Shown piece by piece: positions 1 through 8,381 of a stretch of DNA of 64,000 nucleotides; the first letter of the stretch is position 1, and the number at the start of each line of letters is the position of its first letter. The notes under the pieces are model-generated. The model saw nothing but the letters and a program-made list of their open reading frames with translations. It ran no database searches and was not told where the DNA came from. This stretch comes from Corallococcus caeni (GTDB lineage: Bacteria; Myxococcota; Myxococcia; Myxococcales; Myxococcaceae). The stretch covers positions 47,283-111,282 of the forward strand of contig NZ_BTTW01000014.1 of the NCBI RefSeq assembly GCF_036245865.1, in the 5' to 3' direction. Both the position numbers and the translations under genes were made by a program.

Positions 1-675
1 GTGCAGCTCATCGAGCACTTCTGCCCGGGAGGGTTCGCGCTCGCGTCCGGGCAGACGGAGATGTACCCGGCGACGACCCTGTTCAGGCCGGAGCAGCAGC
101 TGAAGCGCTTCGGTTCGTACTGGGGCGACTCGGTCGTGACGAACGAGACGGCCATCATGGACGACGACGGCCGGCTGCTCGGGCGCGGCGAAGTGGGAGA
201 GATCGTCCATCGCGGGCCGAACGTGATGCTCGGCTACTACAAGGACCCGGAGGCGACCGCGCGGGCGAGCGCCTTCGGCTGGCACCACACCGGCGACCTG
301 GGCATGTTCGACGCCGACGGCCAGCTGCTCTTCGTGGACCGCAAGAAGGACATGATCAAGACGGGCGGGGAGAACGTCCCGTCCATCAAGGTCGAGGAGG
401 TCCTCCTGCGCCACCCCGCCGTGCTCCAGGTCGCGGTGGTGGGCCTGCCGCACTCGCGCTGGACGGAGGCGGTGACGGGCTTCGTCGTGCTCAAGCCCGG
501 CGTGTCCGCGACAGAGGCGGAGCTCAACGCCCACTGCCGCCAGCACCTGGGCGGGTTCGAGGTGCCGAAGGCCCTCGTCCTGCTCCCGGCCATGCCGCAG
601 ACGAGCACGGGCAAGGCGCAAAAGTTCGTGCTCCGGCAGCAGTTCGCGCGGCACTACGAGGACGGGAACGGGTAG
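1..675 (+). CDS. Acyl-CoA ligase (AMP-binding), 3' part
   Basis: This is the C-terminal 224 residues of an ANL-superfamily ligase, which adenylates a carboxylic acid with ATP and transfers it to CoA. The frame is open to the window edge, so the GTG at base 1 is probably internal. Visible motifs are GQTE near residue 18, the hinge region HTGDLG followed by FVDRKKDMIKTGGENV (about residues 97-125), and the C-terminal STGK with the catalytic lysine near residue 207. The lid domain is complete and ends in a normal stop. The substrate cannot be judged because the pocket lies upstream. The next gene begins 45 bases downstream on the same strand but is functionally unrelated. Confidence 0.9.
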   Translation: MQLIEHFCPGGFALASGQTEMYPATTLFRPEQQLKRFGSYWGDSVVTNETAIMDDDGRLLGRGEVGEIVHRGPNVMLGYYKDPEATARASAFGWHHTGDLGMFDADGQLLFVDRKKDMIKTGGENVPSIKVEEVLLRHPAVLQVAVVGLPHSRWTEAVTGFVVLKPGVSATEAELNAHCRQHLGGFEVPKALVLLPAMPQTSTGKAQKFVLRQQFARHYEDGNG

Positions 676-720
676 GCGGTCCGGAGTAGGGTCCTGGGTT
701 TCCTCCCTCCCCAGGTTTCC

Positions 721-2514
721 ATGGCCCTCCGGCAACTCCTTCCTGTCGTCGCGTTCGCCACGACCTCGCTCCTGGCGAACCCGGCCCACGCGAACACTGT
801 CTACGGCCTTTGGCAGGGCTCAGGGGGACAGAGCCCCTCGGGTCCGGGCAACCGGGTGTTCCTGCTGGACTCCCAGACGTCCAGCAACCCGGTGACGTTC
901 ACGCTGACGTCGTCCGCGGATGCGTGGCTCTACCTGCTGGATGCGAACGGCACGGTCCTCGCGCAGGACAACAACGGCGGTGGCGGCACGAACTCGCGCC
1001 TGGTCGTCACGCTGTCCCCGGGCAGCTACCAGCTGGTCGCGGCGACGGCGCTGGCGGGCCAGAGCGCGGAGTTCACCCTGGCGTCGGACTCCGGCGTGCT
1101 GCGCGCTCCCAGGGCCCTGGAGGTCCGGCCCACGAGCCGCTTCACCTGGGTCTACGATGATCACGGCACCGGCGCGACGAACGACATCGCCATCTGGCGT
1201 CCCGACCTCTCCCAGACCCCGGGCTTCTTCTCGCTGGGCGACGTCGCCATGCCCCGCCGGGGACAGGCCCCAGCGACGACGTTCGTCGTGCGAGGCGAGG
1301 GCGACCTGCTCGCGCGTCCGTCCAACTACACGTGGATCTGGGACGACTCCGGCTCCGGTGGCACGCACGACGTCTCCTTCTGGGAGCCCGTCGCGCCCGC
1401 GGGCTACACCTGCCTGGGCCACGTCGCGGTGCTGGGCTACTCCAAGCCCTCCACGGACCTCATCCGCTGCGTGCGGAGCGAATACGTGCTGCCCGCGAAT
1501 CCCGCCTGGGTGTGGGACGACAGCGGCTCCGGCGCGGACGACGACATCGGCGTGTGGCAGGCGGTGGCGCGCGACCACCGCGGCTTGCCCGCGTCCACCT
1601 TCGTCTCCCGTCCCAGCCACGGCGACACCGGCGGCAACCGCTACTGGGTCCTCAACAAGAGCGCCACGTCCAACGCGGAGCTGCGGGGCCTGCCCGTGGA
1701 CGCGCAGACGGTGGCGGCGTTCGCGCCGCGCGTGTGGCTGCATCCGGACGAGGCCTACTTCCCGTCCTCCACGCAGTTCCACCTGGCCAACGTCCACGAG
1801 GAGAACGGCCACCTGGTGACGAACCAGGCGCTGGGCTGTGATTCCTGCACGGATCCGCAGTTCCTGGACGGCCAGCGCCCCAGCCAGACACCGGTGCCCG
1901 TCTACGCGCAGGTCATCCCGCGCACCCAGGGCGGCCTGCCGACGAACGTGACGGACGTGCTGTATTGGAATTTCTATCCGTACAACAATGGCAAGCGGGT
2001 GTGCATTGGCTGGTATTCGCCCTGGGGCTGCGTGGGCGGCTACTCCACGTTCGGCAACCACGTGGGGGACTGGGAACACCTCACCGTGCGCTTCATCGAC
2101 GGGCGCCCCGCGCAGGTCTACCTGAGCCAGCACGCGGACGGGCAGGGCTTTGCCTTCGGCGACAAGGCGGTGTTCCTCACCGGCTGGCACCCGGAGGTCT
2201 TCTCCGCCAATGGCTCGCACGGCCTCTACCCGGACGCCGCCCGGCACATCTACGAGACCCTCTTCAACGGCGACTTCCTGGCGGATGACACCGGTGCCGG
2301 GCTGGCGTGGGACACCTGGAACAACGTGGTGGTCATTCCCTGGCAGCCGGCGGGGACGTACACGGGGTCGCTCGCCTGGATGAACCTCACGGCGTACTGG
2401 GGCAACCCCGAGGCGGGCTGCGACAACCCGACCGGCTACTGCGTGAACAGCGGCGGTCCCTCTCCGCTGCGGAACCGGTCGGTGTACCAGCCGGATTACA
2501 TGACCCTGGAGTAG
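721..2514 (+). CDS. Secreted Vps62/DUF946-like protein with PPC-like N-terminus
   Basis: The protein has 597 residues with a signal peptide (cleavage near ANPAHA, residue 25). Residues about 40-125 resemble a bacterial pre-peptidase C-terminal domain: a beta-sandwich with LYLLDANGTVLAQDNNGG and a closing SPGSYQLVA. Residues about 135-310 hold three copies of a W-x-D-x-GSG/TGA-x-D/N-D-I/V-x-x-W unit. These, together with the C-terminal block GNHVGDWEHLTVRF and the NRSVYQPDYMTLE end, are typical of the Vps62/DUF946 family. Eukaryotic relatives are linked to vacuolar sorting, but the bacterial function is unknown. It is probably extracellular. ATG is a natural start directly before the hydrophobic leader. 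Confidence 0.8.
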   Translation: MALRQLLPVVAFATTSLLANPAHANTVYGLWQGSGGQSPSGPGNRVFLLDSQTSSNPVTFTLTSSADAWLYLLDANGTVLAQDNNGGGGTNSRLVVTLSPGSYQLVAATALAGQSAEFTLASDSGVLRAPRALEVRPTSRFTWVYDDHGTGATNDIAIWRPDLSQTPGFFSLGDVAMPRRGQAPATTFVVRGEGDLLARPSNYTWIWDDSGSGGTHDVSFWEPVAPAGYTCLGHVAVLGYSKPSTDLIRCVRSEYVLPANPAWVWDDSGSGADDDIGVWQAVARDHRGLPASTFVSRPSHGDTGGNRYWVLNKSATSNAELRGLPVDAQTVAAFAPRVWLHPDEAYFPSSTQFHLANVHEENGHLVTNQALGCDSCTDPQFLDGQRPSQTPVPVYAQVIPRTQGGLPTNVTDVLYWNFYPYNNGKRVCIGWYSPWGCVGGYSTFGNHVGDWEHLTVRFIDGRPAQVYLSQHADGQGFAFGDKAVFLTGWHPEVFSANGSHGLYPDAARHIYETLFNGDFLADDTGAGLAWDTWNNVVVIPWQPAGTYTGSLAWMNLTAYWGNPEAGCDNPTGYCVNSGGPSPLRNRSVYQPDYMTLE

Positions 2515-2601
2515 GGCAGGGCATCCGGCGGCACGGATCGGGGTGGAGAGCACGTGGACCTCCACCCCGGTGCGCTCCGGCGCTGAACGCCGGGCGCGGT
2601 G

Positions 2602-2862
2602 CTAGCAGTTGTCGGGCTCATAGACGGCGAAGTCCGTCTTCGTTCCGAAGACGCGCAGCGTGTGGCCACAACTGCAATCACCGTGTCCGACCTGCGTGCT
2701 GTAGGTCGCGTCGCTGTAGTACGTCACGAAGGAGAAGCCCTCGCAGTAGGGCAGCTCGTCCTCGCGTGTGGCCAGCTGGGGCTCCTGGCCCAGGTCCTCG
2801 ACACCGCCACAGCCCGCCAGCAAGCCAACGGCCAACAGTCCACCCATGAGGCTCTTGCGCAT
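2602..2862 (-). CDS. Small Cys-containing lipoprotein
   Basis: The protein has 86 residues. The N-terminus MRKSLMGGLLAVGLLAGC is a lipoprotein signal with lipobox LLAGC (Cys18). The mature part has five further cysteines and a tyrosine-rich stretch (FVTYYSDATYSTQVG) followed by a CSC pair and a terminal Cys. This looks like the small secreted family annotated as DUF6289, although that assignment is from memory. It stands alone between two plus-strand genes, convergent with the upstream one. Function is unknown. Confidence 0.75.
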   Translation of the reverse strand: MRKSLMGGLLAVGLLAGCGGVEDLGQEPQLATREDELPYCEGFSFVTYYSDATYSTQVGHGDCSCGHTLRVFGTKTDFAVYEPDNC

Positions 2863-3040
2863 CGTGAGGATCTCCAGACAGTCATTCAGGTTTGTGAGGC
2901 CTTCCCAGGATAGCGCACCTCACCCGGAAGAAGTCGTCCTCAAGACCTCTGCGCGCCGTGGCGCGGACGTGATAGTCATTGCCGGAGGGAACATCCGGGT
3001 GTCGGGCCGGCGGCACCCCTGAGTTCGAGGGGGAGTCCAG

Positions 3041-4492
3041 ATGACAAGCACTGGGAGTGGAGCGCTCGCACGGGCCGTGGTCCTGCTGTTCCTGGGCCTG
3101 GGAATGGCCTCCTGCGGGACGACGGAGCCAGGGCCGACGGAGGAGGTCCTTCCGAGTCTCGACGTGCTGCACGAGGGTGCGTGGCTGATGGGTGTGGACT
3201 CGCGGGAGCGCTACCTGCTCTTCACGGCCCAGAATGTCTTCGGCACGTACGCGAAGGTGCTTCCCGACGGTGGGGACATCCGGGTCTCCGACCCGGCGGA
3301 AGCCGCCATCTTCGCGCAGGACGGCGACTCGGTGCTGCTCTGGAGTCCTCTGAGCGGGGAGAAGACCCGGACGGCGTGGCTGTGGCGGCTCGGCCCCAAG
3401 GCCGGCATCCCCTTCACCACGCGGTCCCAGGGCGACATCGTCCATGACCGCGCGCTGTCCTACGTGGCCTTCACGGAAGCCGACGCCGAGGCAGGGACGA
3501 CGTCGATGCGCGTGATGGACGCGGCCACCTGCACCGTGAAGGCCTGTCCCCTCCGGACGCTGCTCCAGGTCCCGGGGAACACGCTGTTGCTCCAGGGCGG
3601 GGGGACGACCGTGCTCGCGTCGGATGCGACGCGGGCGTGGCTCATCGACGTGCCCTCGGGTGCCGTGACGGAGCTGGGGACGGTGGCGGGCCCGTCCGTG
3701 CTGCTCGGGGGCGGCAGCCACTACAGCGTGTTCGACAGGGCAGGGCACCTCCAGGTGTTCGACACCGCCACGCGCACCCTCCAGTGGGAGCGGTCCTGGG
3801 CCGAGGAAGTCGACCGCAAGGACTGGAATGTCCTCTCCGCGCTGATGACCGACGCGACGACCGTCGTCCTCAACATCAAGGAGCCCCCGCCGCCGCCTCC
3901 CGCCTTCCCGACCGACCGCGACACCGTCACGTGTGATGCGACGGGGTGCCGTGTCTTCGGGTACTGGGAAGGGGCTTGCTGGTATGGCGCGGGCCGTACG
4001 GATCTCGTGTCCTGCAACCGCACCGTGCGGTGCGGCCCGTATGGATGCGAGTACCAGCTCACCTACTTCGATGCCTCGATGCGGTTGCTCGTGAACACGA
4101 CGACCTCCCGCGCCGACTCGCCGCATGCGGTCTTCAACGCGGACCTGTCGCAGCATGCGTCGCTGCGGCTGGATGGCTCCCTCCAGGAGCTGAGCTGGGA
4201 CGGGCCCGCCGGGCTCCGCACCGCGAGGGTGTCTGGTCAGGTGGACACGCGCCTCTTCACCTTCCTGCCGAACGCGGAGCGTCTGGTGTTCGCCCAGGTG
4301 GTGCCGCGCTCCGACGAGGGGTTCGAAACCCATCTGGTGGCCTGGGACGGAGTGGCCCTGACGGACCTGCTGAAGCTGCCGGGCGCGCCCGCCTCCAACG
4401 CGCAATATGCCCCCACGACGGGTTCCCCCACCACGCTGTACGTGACCGTCGCGGGGCCGTCCTCCCTGAACATCGTCCGGATCCGGCTCTAG
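3041..4492 (+). CDS. Lipoprotein, propeller-like, tandem paralogue 1
   Basis: The protein has 483 residues with an N-terminal hydrophobic segment and lipobox GMASC (Cys25). The rest is a series of short beta-rich units with W-L-W-R, ADGTYA-like and VFDTATRTLQW blocks, as in TolB/WD-type propellers, plus four cysteines around residues 297-345 and a run of six prolines near residue 290. It is clearly homologous along its whole length to the next gene (for example WLIDVPSGAVTELG against WLIDVPSGTVTDLG), so the two arose by tandem duplication. They are 31 bases apart and probably co-transcribed. Function is unknown; an outer-membrane surface role is inferred from the lipobox. Confidence 0.85.
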   Translation: MTSTGSGALARAVVLLFLGLGMASCGTTEPGPTEEVLPSLDVLHEGAWLMGVDSRERYLLFTAQNVFGTYAKVLPDGGDIRVSDPAEAAIFAQDGDSVLLWSPLSGEKTRTAWLWRLGPKAGIPFTTRSQGDIVHDRALSYVAFTEADAEAGTTSMRVMDAATCTVKACPLRTLLQVPGNTLLLQGGGTTVLASDATRAWLIDVPSGAVTELGTVAGPSVLLGGGSHYSVFDRAGHLQVFDTATRTLQWERSWAEEVDRKDWNVLSALMTDATTVVLNIKEPPPPPPAFPTDRDTVTCDATGCRVFGYWEGACWYGAGRTDLVSCNRTVRCGPYGCEYQLTYFDASMRLLVNTTTSRADSPHAVFNADLSQHASLRLDGSLQELSWDGPAGLRTARVSGQVDTRLFTFLPNAERLVFAQVVPRSDEGFETHLVAWDGVALTDLLKLPGAPASNAQYAPTTGSPTTLYVTVAGPSSLNIVRIRL

Positions 4493-4523
4493 TTTCGGGC
4501 CGCGCTGCTTCGAAGGGCTTTCA

Positions 4524-5969
4524 ATGACTGCTCAAGCACGAAGTGCCTCCCCGCGCCGGATGTGGAGGCTGCTGGGCTTGCTGCTGGCGAGCCTGGGCGC
4601 CACCCATTGCCATGGAGACGGAGACGGGAGTGATTCCTTCCGGACCGTGACCCGTGACGCCCGCCTGCTCCAGGTGGATGAAGGACAGCGCGTCCTGTTG
4701 TCCGTTCGCGCGGATGGCACCTACGCGCAGGCGCTTCCCACGGGAGAGCCCGTGCGCATCGCGGACGTGGCGGTGGGGGCGGACATCTCGGCCGACAGCC
4801 AGACGGCGGTGCTGTGGAGCGCGGAGGTGAACGGCGAGCGGACCGTCTGGCTCTGGCGGCCCGGCACGCCGGAGGCCCTCGTGCTCAGCCAGAAGGCGCG
4901 GGGCACGGTGCGGTACGGCGCGGCGCAGGGCTACGTGGCCTTCCTGGAACGGGACGACGCGGGAGCCACCTCCGTCCGTCTGGCGGTGACGGCGTCCTGC
5001 ACGCCCGGCGACTGCGCGCTCCAGACGCCCCTCCAGGTCCAGACCCACGCGCCGGTGCTCGAAAGCGGTGGCACCACGGTGTCCCTGGTGGATGGGCTCC
5101 ACCGCTGGTTGATCGACGTACCCTCCGGCACGGTCACGGACCTGGGCAGCCTGCCAGGGCCCTCGTTCCTGTCGCCCGCCGGGACCCGCTACGGCTGGGT
5201 GGTGGAGGATGCGCGGCATGTGCGGGTGTTCGACACCGCCACGGGCGCGCAGCTCTGGGAACAGGGCGCCAACCACGCCCCCGTCTACCTGGAGTGGACC
5301 TATACCGGTGCCTTCATGTTCAACGAGGCGAGCGTCCTGGTGACCGCCTTCGCGACGGAACAATGGGGAGGCCCCTCCTTGCCCGATTCCCACTTCATGG
5401 ACACGTGCTGGGACCAGGGCTGCAGGCAGGTCACGGGTCTCTACGCGTGCAGTCCGGTCGTGCTCTCCGGACAGCCGGCGATGCATTGCCTGTCGGACCC
5501 CTGCATCACGCGCGGCTGCACGACGGGCGCACCCGAACTCCGGAACGGTGAGGGAGCGTTGATCCACGGCAACAGCAGCGGCGTGCTCGCCGGTCCCTTC
5601 TTCAACCAGGGCTTCGCGGACGCGGTATCGCTCAGGGGCGTCGCGGGGCAGCAGCTCTGGCTGGAATGGACACGGCAGGAGTCGCTCTGGAAGTTGAACC
5701 TGGACGCTCCCGCCCCGACGGCGCCCATCCAGTTCCTTCCGGACCAGCAGCGGGTGCTGTTCCATCAGCCGGTGTCACGGGAGGACGGGACGTTCGAAAA
5801 CCATCTCTGGACGTGGGACCGGTTCGAGCGCGTCGACCTGGGCCTGCTGGACGGAACGCCCGGGCCCACCCGTCTCATGCGGGACCACCCGCCCACGGCC
5901 TACCTGGATGTCGACACCGCGAACGCGGACGGCACCACCACTCCGTCCATCATTCGCGTCGAGCTTTGA
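4524..5969 (+). CDS. Lipoprotein, propeller-like, tandem paralogue 2
   Basis: The protein has 481 residues with a signal and lipobox LGATHC, followed by a short Gly/Asp-rich tether. It is collinear with the upstream paralogue: the repeated units VLLSVRADGTYAQALP, TVWLWRPG and VRVFDTATGAQLWEQG fall in the same order, and both have a Cys-rich segment in the second half (TCWDQGC, LSDPCITRGC). The Cys-rich segment has diverged most, which suggests it is the variable ligand-facing part. No enzymatic motif is visible. It converges on the minus-strand gene that ends at 6003. Confidence 0.85.
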   Translation: MTAQARSASPRRMWRLLGLLLASLGATHCHGDGDGSDSFRTVTRDARLLQVDEGQRVLLSVRADGTYAQALPTGEPVRIADVAVGADISADSQTAVLWSAEVNGERTVWLWRPGTPEALVLSQKARGTVRYGAAQGYVAFLERDDAGATSVRLAVTASCTPGDCALQTPLQVQTHAPVLESGGTTVSLVDGLHRWLIDVPSGTVTDLGSLPGPSFLSPAGTRYGWVVEDARHVRVFDTATGAQLWEQGANHAPVYLEWTYTGAFMFNEASVLVTAFATEQWGGPSLPDSHFMDTCWDQGCRQVTGLYACSPVVLSGQPAMHCLSDPCITRGCTTGAPELRNGEGALIHGNSSGVLAGPFFNQGFADAVSLRGVAGQQLWLEWTRQESLWKLNLDAPAPTAPIQFLPDQQRVLFHQPVSREDGTFENHLWTWDRFERVDLGLLDGTPGPTRLMRDHPPTAYLDVDTANADGTTTPSIIRVEL

Positions 5970-6002
5970 TGGAGCGCCCCATGGCCCTGGAGGGGCTTGA
6001 CG

Positions 6003-7424
6003 TCAGCCCAGGAGGCCGTAGGGCTTCCACTCCAGGATCTTCAGGTCGAACCCGGCCTGGCGCTTCCCGGCGATCCAGTCCTCGAGGGCACTCAACGCGG
6101 AGGCCTCGTCATCGAAGCGCTGGCGCTCGCCGTCGCGGGTGACCAGCGTGGTGCCGTCCACGATGGCCGACGTGTACTCCGTCTTCGGCCCGCCGTAGTT
6201 CGCGAGCTCCCGTTCGAGCGGACCCCGGCCGGGAATCATGGACGTGACCCGCAGGAAGTCGCCCGTGTAGCGGGCCTCCAGCCGGCGCACCTCTTGCGCG
6301 GCGTCATCAGGCGTCGCGAAGGCGAAGCGGAACGTGCGCAGCGACCCGTTGTTCTGGCCCGCGTGGAGCTGGACGACGGCGCCGAAGCGTTCGATTTCGA
6401 GGAAGAGGTCGCCCCGCTTGCGCCAGAAGGTGACGCGCTCCGAGGCCCGCTGCTTCACGTCGAGGGCCGGCGGCGTTCCCTGCCCGAGCAGCTGCTTCCC
6501 GTCGAAGATGTGCAGGGGAAGGCTGCCCGGGCGCATCAGCCACACCTCGCCCGTCTTGCGCTGCGCGTAGACGACGTCCTTCGCGCGCGCGTTCGCCGAC
6601 GCCTGGGCCGCGATGCCGGCGATGTCGAGTCCCTCGAGCTCCTCGGCGGTGGGGGCATCCGGCTCGCGGACCTGCGGGGCCTGGGTCGCGTCCGTGAAGA
6701 CGGGCTCGCCCTTCCGGATGCGCTCGAACAGCGCGTCGTGGTGCAGCTCCCCGAGGTCGACGTTCCAGAGCTCGGGACGGAGGAAGGTGGACGCGAGGGT
6801 GACGGCGGCGTCGCCGGAGCGGCCGTTCTCCAGGTGATGCTCGGCGTGGACCTCGCCGTAGCAGGTGACGTCGTGATCGTTCTCGTCGAGGAAGCGCGTG
6901 GTGAGGTCACCCGCCACGACGAGGCTCTCATCGTTGTAGACGCCCTGGATGACGTCCCGGACCACGAGGTCGCCGAGGACCAGGAAGTTCCCCGACGTCT
7001 GGAGCCCCCACGCCGTGCAACGGCCCAGGACCACGACCGTTGAATCCGGCCCACAGTCCTCCAGCACCCCCTCCACCTCCAGGTCTCCGAGCACGATGAG
7101 GGGACAGGTGACGCGCAGCGAGCTGGGAGCCCGGGCGTTGCCCGTGACGACGCGGGCCTCGGAGACGGACCCTTCGAGCACCACGTCCACGGGCGCCAGC
7201 AGCTCGCGCATCACCAGGGCCGCGAAGCCGATGGGCGAGAGGGGACCGGGACACAGCGCCTGGGCGAACTGGGAGGGCGACAGCCGCGCCTCCTCGCGGA
7301 AGACCCCGGCGAGCGACGAGACCGAGGGCTTGCCGTGGTGGGAGAGCGCGTCGAGGGCGGCCCCTTCGAGCCGGGCGAGCGTGGACTCCGCGCGCGCGAG
7401 GAAGTCGTTCTGGGAGAGGTGCAT
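6003..7424 (-). CDS. Bactofilin-like beta-helix protein with WGR-like C-terminus
   Basis: The protein has 473 residues and no signal peptide, so it is probably cytosolic. Residues about 70-205 form repeated short V/L-rich strands (LIVLGDLEVEGVL, TVVVLGRCTAWG, FLVLGDLVVRDVI, SLVVAGDLTTRF) like polymer-forming, bactofilin-type right-handed beta-helices. Residues about 310-375 (TFWRKRGDLFLEIERFGAVV and a following FATPDDAAQEVRRLE) and the last 70 residues (FDDEASALSALEDWIAGK) resemble WGR-type modules. The N-terminal 65 residues are helical. The fold assignments are inferred from pattern only; I know of no characterised protein with this architecture. The initiating ATG is followed by a plausible soluble N-terminus. 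Confidence 0.75.
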   Translation of the reverse strand: MHLSQNDFLARAESTLARLEGAALDALSHHGKPSVSSLAGVFREEARLSPSQFAQALCPGPLSPIGFAALVMRELLAPVDVVLEGSVSEARVVTGNARAPSSLRVTCPLIVLGDLEVEGVLEDCGPDSTVVVLGRCTAWGLQTSGNFLVLGDLVVRDVIQGVYNDESLVVAGDLTTRFLDENDHDVTCYGEVHAEHHLENGRSGDAAVTLASTFLRPELWNVDLGELHHDALFERIRKGEPVFTDATQAPQVREPDAPTAEELEGLDIAGIAAQASANARAKDVVYAQRKTGEVWLMRPGSLPLHIFDGKQLLGQGTPPALDVKQRASERVTFWRKRGDLFLEIERFGAVVQLHAGQNNGSLRTFRFAFATPDDAAQEVRRLEARYTGDFLRVTSMIPGRGPLERELANYGGPKTEYTSAIVDGTTLVTRDGERQRFDDEASALSALEDWIAGKRQAGFDLKILEWKPYGLLG

Positions 7425-7511
7425 GCGCGCGCATGCTACCCACGCGAAGCACCTCCCACTACCGCGAAGCCCGGACGTGAAGCCCGGGCCTCGCGGGCGA
7501 AGCCATGGCGC

Positions 7512-7817
7512 TCAGATCTCCGCGGTGGCTTCCGGATGCTCCTCGCTGCAGACCTGCGAGGCGTCATCGGCCTCGCGGGCTTCGTCCGCGCTCACCGAGG
7601 CGGAGGGATCCGTGGGCTCGGAGCGGGCGGTGGGATTGCACCACGTGGGGTACTCCGCGCCACACGTGGTGCGGCGGTTCATGACGGCGCACGTATCCGC
7701 GCACGTCCACATCCAACACCAGTCATCACACTGCGGCGGCAGGGCAAAAGCAGACGAGGGGGCGGCGATGGAAAAGACAGCCGAAACCGTCAGCAGGGAC
7801 TTCATCAGCGTGCGCAT
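7512..7817 (-). CDS. Small secreted Cys-rich protein
   Basis: The protein has 101 residues from the ATG at 7817; an inner ATG at 7805 (MKSLLTVSAVF) is equally possible. The open frame runs further upstream but lacks a leader there. The signal peptide ends near SSAFA. The mature N-terminus has six cysteines spaced C-x3-C-x4-C-x3-C-x8-C-x7-C with several Trp, followed by an acidic Ser/Glu/Asp-rich tail holding one more Cys. This suggests a small disulphide-rich secreted domain with a disordered tail. The family is not recognised. Confidence 0.65.
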   Translation of the reverse strand: MRTLMKSLLTVSAVFSIAAPSSAFALPPQCDDWCWMWTCADTCAVMNRRTTCGAEYPTWCNPTARSEPTDPSASVSADEAREADDASQVCSEEHPEATAEI

Positions 7818-8381
7818 GCGTGCTCCGTCTGGGAAGAACTGCATGCACAGCTTGACCGTGTTGTATCGGCTCGTGAATGAGTCCATTTCGACGAGCCATC
7901 GAGACAGGCTGCGCGGTCCGTCAGGACCTGCCATGCCGGGACCGCCACAAGAGATTTGTTCGGCGCAGCGGTTGCCGCGTCCCGTTGGCGCCAGGTGTCA
8001 TGGCCCTGACGCGCTGAAACAACCGGCGCATTGTCGTCAGACACCCCCATGCCCAGGGGTGTCCGTCGTGCACACCACGGCCCTTCGCCCTGGAAGCCCC
8101 GCGCTCAGGCTCCTGCCCGTGCCGTCAGCGCGGCACGCGCCCGGCCCACGAGCCACGCGGCGCCCCGGCCCGCGTCCTTCACGAGCGGTAGCCATGGGGC
8201 TGGGCGCCCGCGCAGGCGTCCAGGTCGGAGCCCCCCTGCGTCCGGCAACCGGGCAGGGGACAACGTTCCCACGGGATCCACGTCCAGGGCCCTGCTGGCG
8301 GCGGCTGCCTGCCTCCCCACCGCGAGCCTGGGCGAGCGAATCGCTTCCCCTGGACACCGCCCATGCGTATCACTGGCCTCC
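7818..8381. other. Gene-poor interval with a hairpin
   Basis: This stretch lies between two divergent genes. It contains a perfect 8-bp stem (GACACCCC/GGGGTGTC) with an 8-base loop at 8040-8063. It also contains a short minus-strand frame, 8105-8281, that ends 42 bases before that hairpin. The open frame of the downstream helicase extends back into this interval to 8031, but the residues encoded there are Arg/Pro/Ala-rich with no domain character, so I treat that part as non-coding. No promoter could be fixed. Confidence 0.4.
8105..8281 (-). pseudogene. Possible short CDS or gene remnant
   Basis: A GTG-started frame of 58 residues ends in PWLPLVKDAGRGAAWLVGR followed by a short Ala/Arg-rich tail. 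This reads like the C-terminal end of a real protein. A strong hairpin (8040-8063) lies just downstream in the right place for a terminator. No ribosome binding site or recognisable family was found. It may be a decayed gene end, or chance in GC-rich DNA. Confidence 0.2.

Noticed and set aside
820..2565. Long minus-strand frame of 581 residues opposite the Vps62-like gene
   Set aside because: It is the antisense shadow of a well-supported gene; composition is Arg/Val/Gly-rich with no motif.
7512..7817. The 101-residue Cys-rich protein as a second defensin-like peptide
   Set aside because: It has CxxxC but no CxC pair and a different spacing, so the CS-alpha-beta signature is not met.
8031..8381. 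N-terminal extension of the helicase frame from an upstream ATG
   Set aside because: The extra 117 residues are Arg/Pro/Ala-rich, have no domain character and overlap a hairpin; the GTG at 8382 gives a normal helicase.
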